NCBI GenBank assembly: GCA_964631265.1
Contig: CAZVWW010000127.1
Location: 1 to 6,359, forward strand
DNA: 6,359 nt
Source: CAZVWW01 sp964631265
GTDB taxonomy: Bacteria > Thermotogota > Thermotogae > MWEM01
Direction: 5' to 3'
In this document: positions 1-6,304 of the stretch, one piece after another
Numbering within the stretch: the stretch's first letter is position 1
Layout: every line of letters starts with the position of its first letter
Made by a program: the position numbers and the translations under genes
Notes under the pieces: model-generated
What the model saw: only the letters and a program-made list of their open reading frames with translations
Told to the model about the DNA's origin: nothing
Database searches by the model: none

Positions 1-3
1 AAA

Positions 4-36
4 GACGGTGCCATGCCTCCCGGGCACAGCACCGTT
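4..36. repeat. Imperfect palindrome, REP-like or terminator hairpin
   Basis: A 7-bp perfect outer stem, ACGGTGC at 5-11 pairing with GCACCGT at 29-35, is followed inward by a 2-nt mismatch (12-13 against 27-28). A 4-bp inner stem, TGCC at 14-17 with GGCA at 23-26, closes around a short loop. Position 4 with 36 can add a G-U pair. On the minus strand the stem is followed by TTT at the window edge, so it could terminate the operon that ends at 168. The GGTGC/GCACC core also resembles short palindromic intergenic repeats that occur in many copies in some Bacillota genomes. That resemblance is from memory and copy number is not visible here. Confidence 0.55.
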
Positions 37-58
37 CGGGGTTGGGGCTGCGTTATAC

Positions 59-122
59 AAAACCAGAGGGACAGGTCCCGTGATTACGAATTCATAATCA
101 CGGGACCTGTCCCTCTGGTTTT
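59..122. repeat. 64-bp near-perfect palindrome (REP/MITE-like, possible bidirectional terminator)
   Basis: The arms 59-86 and 95-122 are exact 28-nt reverse complements. The 8-nt centre contains GAATTC at 88-93, which is itself palindromic, so the only unpaired position in 64 nt is 87 against 94. Each arm begins or ends with a run of four A or T, followed inward by CCAGAGGGACAGGTCCC or its complement. The element lies 45 nt beyond the stop of the phosphatase gene. A GC-rich stem bounded by A and T tracts could terminate transcription in both directions, although the U tract is short and lies inside the stem. Its length and perfection exceed what a terminator needs and point to a dispersed palindromic repeat, perhaps mobilised by a REP-associated transposase. 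No transposase is in the window. Confidence 0.8.
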
Positions 123-167
123 CTCTCCCCCTGATTTTCTCCGATTTATCAGACCTACCACCAAACC

Positions 168-707
168 CTATAAGTTATATTCATTCGGCTGCAAGTATTC
201 AGAGTTGAGTGTTTTGATATCCTGACGTCTTAGAAAGAGTTTCAGAGCGGCAACATCGCCGGTCAAGCCTTCCCAGGTTTCGCAATTCAGCTCAAAGGCA
301 TAAAGCGAGGCTTTTGGAAAGGTCAGGTTCACAACAGACCCGTTCATCAGGAAATTGACGAGGTCTCTCATGGAAGGGTTGTGGCCGACCAGCAGGATGG
401 CATCAACCGTATCGTTCTGTTCTCTGATGATGTCGAGATAATCTCTGTCGCTGCCGTAAAAAAGTCTCTTGTATTCAGCCGTTTTGATCGTTCCTCCATA
501 GCCTTTAAAGATGAACGCCAGCGTCTGTTTTACCCGCTTGGCACTTGAAACAACGGCCAGTTCCGGTTTGATGCCGAGGTTGTTCATCAGACACCCCACC
601 CGGAAGGCCTCTTCTTTCCCCTTTTCCACCAGGGCCCTGGAAAAATCCTCATCTCTGTTTTCCCTGGGTTCAGCACTTGCATGTCTGATCAAAAAGATCC
701 TTTTCAT
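168..707 (-). CDS. SixA-like histidine phosphatase family protein
   Basis: This is a 179-residue cytoplasmic protein of the histidine phosphatase (phosphoglycerate-mutase-like) superfamily, closest in size and pattern to SixA-type phosphohistidine phosphatases. The catalytic RH motif is at R8-H9 (LIRHASAE). A second active-site region, SSAKRVKQT at 54-62, supplies R58, an acidic residue follows at about E78, and the second catalytic histidine is H109 in VGHNPSM. These are the expected RHx, arginine, acid and GH elements in the right order. Family length is about 150-180 residues, so the gene looks intact. It is the last gene of the operon, 16 nt after the preceding stop, with its own ribosome binding site. 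E. coli SixA acts on phosphohistidine of a phosphotransfer protein, but related members dephosphorylate small molecules, so the substrate is unknown. The link with polysaccharide synthesis rests on position only. The start ATG is supported by GAGGTGA just upstream. Confidence 0.85.
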   Translation of the reverse strand: MKRIFLIRHASAEPRENRDEDFSRALVEKGKEEAFRVGCLMNNLGIKPELAVVSSAKRVKQTLAFIFKGYGGTIKTAEYKRLFYGSDRDYLDIIREQNDTVDAILLVGHNPSMRDLVNFLMNGSVVNLTFPKASLYAFELNCETWEGLTGDVAALKLFLRRQDIKTLNSEYLQPNEYNL

Positions 708-712
708 TTATC

Positions 713-719
713 TCACCTC
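713..719 (-). promoter_or_regulatory. Ribosome binding site of the SixA-like gene
   Basis: The minus strand reads GAGGTGA five bases before the ATG whose first base is 707. It lies entirely inside the 16-nt gap to the preceding gene, so this gene can be translated independently of its neighbour although co-transcribed. It fixes the start codon. Confidence 0.7.
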
Positions 720-723
720 ACTG

Positions 724-2163
724 TTATTCTACCACTTCCGCTTTTCTGAAAACAACAAACCTCTCACTCTCAAAAACCGGTTCAAATCCTTCCGGAGGTT
801 CACTGTCTGATGACAATGCTTTCAATGCGTTCTCCCCACTGTCCTTTTTCACAACAACAGCATCTAAAAAATACACCGGATTAGTTCTGACAGCTGTATA
901 AACGGGTGAATCAGGTGTTATAAAACGCCCCTGCCCGTCATAAAAGAAGATGATGCCGTAAGCGTTTTGCCCAACGGCAAAGATCGCATCGCATTCCTCT
1001 ATCACTGAAGCGGCCTCTTTGTATTCCTCAACACTCACGTTATGATGGACCGGATTGAGCGCCTGCATAAAATGCCTCTCCTCTGTTCCTCGGGCTATCC
1101 CGAATGTCATGAACTCAAAGACGATAATAAAGACAAAAAAACCGGTGAGTACAAAACGCTGCCGGAGCTCGTTAAAGAGTGGCCCGAGATAAGGAAAGAG
1201 GACGATAATGATTAGAAGACAGAAAACCGCGAAATAAGACGTTAAAAAAGCGATTCCAAAGAATGACAGTGTCAGTGAGACTAAGAAGGGTGAGACAAAT
1301 GTCAGGAAGAGCGGGGAGTGGAAGAACGGTCTGAAATGCGCTACTTTTATAAGAACGTACAGATATAACAGGAAATAAGGCCATCTCGCGGAAAAACTCT
1401 TAAAAAAACAGTCAAGCGCACAATTAACGTTCTGCCCGAAATCGAACACAAACACCTTTTTGATGAAGCCTTCCATATTGCCTCCAAAAATCCAAATTAG
1501 AAAGAGATAGCTCACAAGGAAAAAGATCAGGGGAAAAAGGATGGCAATGAGATAATTCAGGAAACGACCTCTTCTGGCATACAAAACAAAGAATAACAGG
1601 GCAATAAAGAGGCTGACCCAGATAAACTCGAATTTTGCGTAAAAAACCAGGCCCAGCAGCATAGCAGCAATAAAGAGATAATACACCTGCTCATCAACGG
1701 TGAACTCAAGCAGGAAATAAATCGAAAAACTGAAGAGAAAGATCAGGATGGTGAACTCAGGGCTTTGGGTGATTGTAAAGATGACAGAAGGCGAGAAGAC
1801 TAGAACCAGGGATAAAACAACCATGATCAGTTTCGTGTAAAAGTTTTTCACCACAAAGAGAATGGCATAGGCGATCATGAACGCCCCGAGAAAAATCGAG
1901 GGAATGGCGGGATGTCTTGGACTGATCAGATAATTCAAGAATGAGAGTGGCGCCTGTGTCCAGTTTGTGCTTTCAAGCAGGGGAATGTTATCCATCCCGG
2001 CAGTGATTACCTGTGCACCAAGCTGCAGTTTTTTTTCAGAATAGAAACTTTGTTCATGAAAATAAAAATTGACAAACAAGTAAAAGGCCAGAATGATAAG
2101 AAAAATAACAAGGAAAAAGACCTTATGTTCTTTGATACTCGGGAGTTTTGTGATTTTTTTCAT
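724..2163 (-). CDS. Polytopic membrane protein with C-terminal soluble domain, GT-C-like
   Basis: This 479-residue protein is mostly membrane. I count about 10-11 hydrophobic segments, at roughly 14-34, 89-106, 110-131, 135-154, 160-177, 179-195, 201-226, 262-276, 284-303, 305-325 and 338-356. A first loop of about 55 residues (35-88, containing MDNIPLLEST) lies after the first segment, and a soluble C-terminal tail occupies about 357-479. This layout, with a large loop after helix 1, many helices and a soluble tail, is that of GT-C glycosyltransferases such as the PMT/ArnT group, which use lipid-linked sugars outside the membrane. I see no secure catalytic signature, so enzyme activity is an inference from topology. 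The start overlaps the stop of the glycosyltransferase gene by ATGA, implying translational coupling; the upstream Shine-Dalgarno is weak. Position between the synthase and the phosphatase suggests it modifies, transfers or helps export the glycan. It could also be a non-enzymatic scaffold. Confidence 0.6.
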   Translation of the reverse strand: MKKITKLPSIKEHKVFFLVIFLIILAFYLFVNFYFHEQSFYSEKKLQLGAQVITAGMDNIPLLESTNWTQAPLSFLNYLISPRHPAIPSIFLGAFMIAYAILFVVKNFYTKLIMVVLSLVLVFSPSVIFTITQSPEFTILIFLFSFSIYFLLEFTVDEQVYYLFIAAMLLGLVFYAKFEFIWVSLFIALLFFVLYARRGRFLNYLIAILFPLIFFLVSYLFLIWIFGGNMEGFIKKVFVFDFGQNVNCALDCFFKSFSARWPYFLLYLYVLIKVAHFRPFFHSPLFLTFVSPFLVSLTLSFFGIAFLTSYFAVFCLLIIIVLFPYLGPLFNELRQRFVLTGFFVFIIVFEFMTFGIARGTEERHFMQALNPVHHNVSVEEYKEAASVIEECDAIFAVGQNAYGIIFFYDGQGRFITPDSPVYTAVRTNPVYFLDAVVVKKDSGENALKALSSDSEPPEGFEPVFESERFVVFRKAEVVE

Positions 2164-4022
2164 GATTTGTTACCACTCTTTGAGAGGCCGTGCTCCGTTT
2201 TTTCCCAGAAATGCGGTTTATAAAGGAGCTGCCAGAGTGCTTTATAGGCGGCAAATGAATGAAGCAGCCAGTAGAACGGATTCAAAAGGCTGACGGCGAT
2301 CAGCGAATAATTACCTCTCCTGAAGGCACCCAGCAGATTCATATAGATACCGAGAAAATTGCCGAACAAAAAATTGAAGAGCGAGATACCCAGCGTGAAA
2401 TCGGAGAATAATTCAGTCATAAAGACCGGATCAAAGACGAGCCACAGGATGAACAACCCCCACAGAATGGGATTAATCAAGAATATGAGTGGCGTTCCAC
2501 CAATAAAAAACTGAAAAGAAAACCACTTTTTAAAACCGAGGATCTTTAACATCTTCAAGGGATGCCGGTTATAAACCAGTGTTGTCTGCATATAGCCTTT
2601 CACCCATCTGGAACGCTGTCTGATCCAGTTCCAAACTCTGGAATTGGCCTCCTCATAGGTTGTGGAACGTATAATACCGACTCTGTAGGACTCCGCTGAT
2701 GCCCTTATTCCCAGATCCGCATCCTCGGTTGTGTTGAACGGGTCCCAGCCACCAATCTCCCTCAGTTTATCCACCTTGAAATGATTGCTTGTCCCGCCAA
2801 GGGGTATCGGGAGATTCATATTGAAGAGACCGGGCAGCATATAATCGAACCAGTAGGAGTATTCAAGAGTAAAGAGTTTGGTGAGCAGGTTCTGATCCAT
2901 GTTGAAATAATTCAAAGCTGCCTGAAAACAGATATAGGACGGATCGTTATTTTTAAAGGCCAGATAGGACTTCTTCAACTGATCGGGCTCGGGAATATCC
3001 TCCGCATCATAGATGACCAGGAGCTCTCCCCTTGCAAAGAAGAGACCGTAATTACAGGCCTTTGGCTTCGTCTGCGGCTGGGCGGGCGGGACAATCAAAA
3101 ATCGCCAGTTTGAGGGCGGCCGGGCCTTCTTTGCCGCCTCATATGTTACCTGGTCCTTTTCCTCGAGCAACAGGATGACATCCAGCTTGTTCTGTGGATA
3201 GTCGAAGGCCTTGATCGCATCCACAAGTGTTTTCATGACCTCAGGTTCTTTAAAGACCGGAACCAGGATTGTATACACCGGCAGCTCATCATCTGCCAGA
3301 TTTTGCATCGCCGTTTTATCCTCACGATAGACCACTTCGTCAATCGAACCCGTTACGGTCAGCAGAAATTTAAATCCGATCATCAGTAGATAGATAAACT
3401 GGGCTGTCAGGATTAGAAGGGCCACAAATTCAAGGGGATAGAAGTAGGATAATCCGGCTATGATAAAGACCATAAAGATATTGGCGATAAACTGATTCCT
3501 CGAGAATACCCGGTAGGCAGATTCCTCCGGCGTTCTGTAGAAGAGCCCGAAGACGGAATCATCCATCAGCTTCTTTGAGAAGAATTCCTTGGACAGGTCA
3601 ATCAGGTCAAGATCTGTTATCACCCATTCCTCAATCTCGTCAACCTCGTACAATCCTTTATAAAAATCCCGAACCTTCCGGCTCCCGGGATAGGCATTGA
3701 GCAAAATGAGCCGATTACCCTTTTTTTGATATGGGAAAGCCTGATACTCCAACAAATCCTCTTTCGAAAGTCCTTCGAGGAGGGTTGTATCGATATCTTG
3801 CTTTAACTCATCTATTTCAGGTGTCGCAAATCTCAGTCCGTAATGTATGCTCAACCCCCGGAAGAGATCGATACGTCTTACGTAACCGAGCGTTGAAAGA
3901 ATCCACCCGATTCGCCCTCCCTGCTTTTTTTGTAGGGTGAGGGCTTCTTCCAGCTGCCGGGCCGTCACCATTCCCTCCTGGAGGAATACCTCACCGAGGC
4001 GCGGTCTCTTATCTCCGGGCAT
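2160..4022 (-). CDS. MshEN-domain family 2 glycosyltransferase, polysaccharide synthase
   Basis: This 620-residue membrane glycosyltransferase probably polymerises a sugar from a nucleotide donor. Residues 1-150 form an MshEN (type II secretion ATPase N-terminal) domain. It has two 24-residue c-di-GMP-type motifs, at 8-31 (R8-L9-G10, G17, L24, L28, Q31) and 37-60 (R37-I38-G39, G46, L53, L57, H60), separated by five residues as in MshE. Two membrane helices follow at about 179-220. The GT2 catalytic domain covers about 248-480, with LLLEEKD (284-290), the DAED motif (339-342), LGGTSNHF (408-415), TTED (431-434) and the processive-synthase motif QRSRW (469-473). Three or four further helices lie at about 500-595. 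DAED plus GGTSNHF place it near the NfrB-type branch rather than classic BcsA, and there is no PilZ domain. The ATG lies 1 nt after the stop of the BcsB-like gene, with a modest GGGAAG ribosome binding site inside that gene's end. The sugar is unknown. Confidence 0.88.
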   Translation of the reverse strand: MPGDKRPRLGEVFLQEGMVTARQLEEALTLQKKQGGRIGWILSTLGYVRRIDLFRGLSIHYGLRFATPEIDELKQDIDTTLLEGLSKEDLLEYQAFPYQKKGNRLILLNAYPGSRKVRDFYKGLYEVDEIEEWVITDLDLIDLSKEFFSKKLMDDSVFGLFYRTPEESAYRVFSRNQFIANIFMVFIIAGLSYFYPLEFVALLILTAQFIYLLMIGFKFLLTVTGSIDEVVYREDKTAMQNLADDELPVYTILVPVFKEPEVMKTLVDAIKAFDYPQNKLDVILLLEEKDQVTYEAAKKARPPSNWRFLIVPPAQPQTKPKACNYGLFFARGELLVIYDAEDIPEPDQLKKSYLAFKNNDPSYICFQAALNYFNMDQNLLTKLFTLEYSYWFDYMLPGLFNMNLPIPLGGTSNHFKVDKLREIGGWDPFNTTEDADLGIRASAESYRVGIIRSTTYEEANSRVWNWIRQRSRWVKGYMQTTLVYNRHPLKMLKILGFKKWFSFQFFIGGTPLIFLINPILWGLFILWLVFDPVFMTELFSDFTLGISLFNFLFGNFLGIYMNLLGAFRRGNYSLIAVSLLNPFYWLLHSFAAYKALWQLLYKPHFWEKTEHGLSKSGNKS

Positions 4023-4023
4023 T

Positions 4024-5880
4024 CTATCTTCCCGCGGAAGTCTTTCTGTATGAGCTGATGATGATCAGTAGAAGCACAAAGACGACAAGTGTTATGATCC
4101 AGATGCTGTTTCGCTCCCAGAAAGTCCGCCCTTCTTCAGGCTCTTCTGCGTTGGCATTTTCAACAACATAGATCTCCCCGAGATTAAATCCGACCGGTTG
4201 CCCGGTGCCGAATACGGCAAAATTAGTGGGCAGGTTCTCAAACCGGGAGACCATATCTTGAAAATCCATCGTGCTGTTCTTCTTTTTCTTATAAGAGGAG
4301 ATCAGGAGGGCAGGCCTATCGTCATACTCAAACACGTGGGCAAGGGCCACCTCATCCTCTGTTTTAGCTGAGTAAAGGACCTCATCTGTTCTTGTGTCGA
4401 GTATCTTGAATGCTGCAGAGAGATCGAGAAAGGGATCAATTCCGGCAGTATCCTCCGGTGAGAGCATAAAGACAAAACTCTCATAATCGGCGTAAGCGGA
4501 TTCATTGTTTGAAAATGCTTCCAGTGTGACGATACTCATTCCACCGGGTGAAGCAGCACTTCTGCCTTTTCGAAAGGCCGTTATGCCGGCTGCCCGGGCC
4601 TCGTCATATCCCTTTTCAGAAACAACGAAGAGTGTGTCAGCGTACAAAAAGGCCGGAAATTCATTTAACCTGGCCCCGGTCAGGCCTCTGACACTCTTAT
4701 AGTGAATCGCGGAGTCCGGAAAGAAGCTCACACCAAATGAATTGCAGTTACTGTTGAAGAGTTTCCATTCAAAATACAGAGCGTTAAACGCTTCGAAATA
4801 CGCTTCGGGCAGTTTGACTTTTAACGATTGTATATCACCGTAATTGAATACTTGATCCTTAATCAGCCTGTCATTTAAAAAGATCGAGAGAGAGACCTGT
4901 TGATCCTCCTGAAGCTGAAAGACACCGCTCTTAACGATCAGCTCTGCATCAACGGGAATTCCACCGAAAACACCGGGTGTGAAGTCGACACGGCGGCTCC
5001 CCCTGTCAACATATTCACTCCTGTCCATCGAAACGCCGAGTTTCTCCAAACTTAACATCCCACCGCCATGGGGCGGGTTTTTTGCTTCAAGTACGGTCAG
5101 TGAGGCACTTGACAAAAGGTTCAGGTAGTCAAAACTCTTCAGCGTTGCCTTCGTACTTGAGAAGGTCAACCGGTTGCCTTTGAGATTGATGGAATCCCCT
5201 TTTGAGAAGGCTATCAGAGGAGTAGCCGGGTTGTCAATCAACTCCGTTTTTTGTACGGAAACCTTCCTTTTCAGCCCTTTTGAAAGAAACCCAAGATACT
5301 GAGAAAGACCCATAAAAGCCTCCCATTCCCGCTTTCCCCAATCATCATAACGGAACACAAACTCCCGGTCCGGGTTGAAAACCGAAAAGAATCCGGGGAT
5401 CGTAACGGCCGGTTCAGGAACATGTTGAAAAGACAGAGCCGATTCTTTAAAAAGCCTGAACCAGAGGGCCTCTCTCTGGGTGTTCTCCGAGTCACACTCA
5501 AGATAATCCAAAGCAACATGGAGTGATACTTTCAGCATCTCACCGGCTTGAACCCGATTATCCGGGATTGAGACCTCAATTGTCCCCTCTCTGTTCACAA
5601 ACCGCTCCGAAAGAAGCGGTTCATCGTCAACATAGACGGAATACTTTGATTCGGGTCCGGCGATCTGCGTAAAGGCATAATCAAGTTCCAAAACAGCATC
5701 GCTTAAAGCAGATGAAAACGGAATCGGAAAGAAAAGGTCAACAGAATTGTTAATGCCCGACAGCATCAACCCGTTGTTGTAATACAAATCCTCTAAAGTC
5801 ATGGATTTTTGCTCAGATTCTACTGAAAATCCTGTCAATGCTATAATCATTAAAAGCAATAAGGTGAATACTCTTTTCAT
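4024..5880 (-). CDS. BcsB-like cellulose-synthase-type accessory protein, secreted and C-terminally anchored
   Basis: This 618-residue protein has a signal peptide (MKRV plus hydrophobic core, about 1-20), a long extracytoplasmic region, and a single C-terminal helix at about 592-610 followed by a short basic cytoplasmic tail. This is BcsB topology. The body appears to contain two related halves: beta-rich segments around 28-155 and 295-398, each ending in a Cys-containing stretch (C129 in YLECD; C379 in NSNCNS) followed by a serine-hydrophobic strand, and each followed by an alpha/beta-like section (about 165-265 and 405-560). That matches the alternating carbohydrate-binding-like and flavodoxin-like domains of BcsB. 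E. coli BcsB is about 780 residues, so this is a compact form. In cellulose synthases BcsB contacts the synthase by its C-terminal helix and guides the polymer outside; the same is inferred here with the adjacent glycosyltransferase. It is the first gene of the operon, directly downstream of a promoter and a good ribosome binding site that support the start. Confidence 0.75.
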   Translation of the reverse strand: MKRVFTLLLLMIIALTGFSVESEQKSMTLEDLYYNNGLMLSGINNSVDLFFPIPFSSALSDAVLELDYAFTQIAGPESKYSVYVDDEPLLSERFVNREGTIEVSIPDNRVQAGEMLKVSLHVALDYLECDSENTQREALWFRLFKESALSFQHVPEPAVTIPGFFSVFNPDREFVFRYDDWGKREWEAFMGLSQYLGFLSKGLKRKVSVQKTELIDNPATPLIAFSKGDSINLKGNRLTFSSTKATLKSFDYLNLLSSASLTVLEAKNPPHGGGMLSLEKLGVSMDRSEYVDRGSRRVDFTPGVFGGIPVDAELIVKSGVFQLQEDQQVSLSIFLNDRLIKDQVFNYGDIQSLKVKLPEAYFEAFNALYFEWKLFNSNCNSFGVSFFPDSAIHYKSVRGLTGARLNEFPAFLYADTLFVVSEKGYDEARAAGITAFRKGRSAASPGGMSIVTLEAFSNNESAYADYESFVFMLSPEDTAGIDPFLDLSAAFKILDTRTDEVLYSAKTEDEVALAHVFEYDDRPALLISSYKKKKNSTMDFQDMVSRFENLPTNFAVFGTGQPVGFNLGEIYVVENANAEEPEEGRTFWERNSIWIITLVVFVLLLIIISSYRKTSAGR

Positions 5881-5887
5881 AAAAACA

Positions 5888-5894
5888 CCCCTTT
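5888..5894 (-). promoter_or_regulatory. Ribosome binding site of the BcsB-like gene
   Basis: The minus strand reads AAAGGGG, then seven bases (TGTTTTT) before the ATG ending the 5' side at 5880. It is a good Shine-Dalgarno match at normal spacing and supports this ATG. Confidence 0.7.
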
Positions 5895-5903
5895 CCTGGT
5901 ATT

Positions 5904-5909
5904 ATTATA
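5904..5909 (-). promoter_or_regulatory. -10 box of the operon promoter
   Basis: The minus strand carries a perfect TATAAT about 23 bases before the start codon of the first operon gene. That would place transcription initiation near 5897 and leave a leader of only about 17 nt, too short for a riboswitch or leader attenuator. At the standard 17-18 nt spacing the -35 position reads AACGTA or TAACGT, a poor match to TTGACA. The promoter may therefore be weak or need an activator. TG lies immediately before the hexamer, one base off the extended -10 arrangement. No experimental support is available from sequence alone. Confidence 0.6.
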
Positions 5910-5913
5910 CAGG

Positions 5914-6292
5914 AAAAACACAATATTACGTTAAAGCTCCTTCTTGTGTTTTTGTATCAAACATTTCAACCACCCCGCTCCCATGACATACAACCTTAAA
6001 GATAAAATGAAAGCAATGGTCCCTGCGTCAATAAACCAGGATGTGAAAGTACCCTTAGTATTATTGCTCGTGAAGTGGAGAAAGCAACAGTAACCGGTTC
6101 TACTCAATCTCTGGTTGTATGTGCCCTGGTATACAGCATTGAACCAGTCATGAGTCCCTGGTTCATGCCCTATTATTGACCGGTTTCATCTACAATACCG
6201 GGTGAGCTCACACTATCGGACTCAAAGCAAAATGATCGAGGGGCTTCTCGTGAAGGTTACGTAAGATGTAGATTTGAATCAATCAAAACAGG
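5914..6292. other. Divergent intergenic region without a convincing gene
   Basis: About 380 nt separate the operon promoter from the ribosome binding site of the divergent lipoprotein gene. I see no tRNA, rRNA or riboswitch consensus. It holds a 10-bp inverted repeat (ACATACAACC at 5986-5995 with its complement at 6113-6122), a hairpin at 6140-6165, and a perfect 10-bp palindrome GTGAGCTCAC at 6202-6211. On the minus strand an open frame of 84 codons runs from 6185 to a TAA at 5931-5933. It lacks a good start codon with a ribosome binding site and I recognise no domain in it. A plus-strand frame from ATG at 5983 gives only 36 residues and also lacks a ribosome binding site. The region could be a decayed gene, an unannotated RNA, or simply regulatory DNA. 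Confidence 0.5.
6140..6165. repeat. Small inverted repeat (8-bp stem, 10-nt loop)
   Basis: TGAACCAG at 6140-6147 is the exact reverse complement of CTGGTTCA at 6158-6165. No T tract follows on either strand, so a Rho-independent terminator is unlikely. It could be an operator or part of an RNA structure, or chance. Confidence 0.4.
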
Positions 6293-6299
6293 AAAGGAG
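6293..6299 (+). promoter_or_regulatory. Ribosome binding site of the divergent lipoprotein gene
   Basis: AAAGGAG lies five bases before the ATG at 6305. This near-ideal Shine-Dalgarno sequence is the main reason to accept the short partial reading frame that follows. Confidence 0.75.
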
Positions 6300-6304
6300 A
6301 AGAG

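Noticed and set aside
131..152. CTGAT ... ATCAG hairpin just after the phosphatase stop as a terminator
   Set aside because: A five-bp AT-rich stem with no U tract on the minus strand; the palindromes further downstream are better candidates.
13..225. 70-codon plus-strand open frame covering the palindromes
   Set aside because: It runs through both palindromic elements and into the antisense of the phosphatase gene, has no ribosome binding site and no recognisable domain.
511..810. 99-codon plus-strand open frame spanning the phosphatase and membrane-protein genes
   Set aside because: Antisense to two supported genes and their junction, with no ribosome binding site.
2781..3113. 110-codon plus-strand open frame
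   Set aside because: It is antisense to the catalytic domain of the glycosyltransferase, whose motifs are unambiguous; the open frame is a shadow.
5461..5479. Hairpin-like CCAGAG ... CTCTGG, resembling the arms of the 59-122 palindrome
   Set aside because: It lies inside the BcsB-like coding sequence, is only six base pairs, and shares only a short CCAGAGGG string with the palindrome; chance similarity is the simpler explanation.
5895..5913. Possible operator CCTG ... CAGG around the -10 box
   Set aside because: Only four terminal base pairs match and the inner part is not symmetric, so I do not call it as an operator site.
5914..6292. Possible c-di-GMP (GEMM) or other riboswitch controlling the operon or lipoprotein gene
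   Set aside because: No recognisable riboswitch consensus was found, and the operon leader is predicted to be only about 17 nt.
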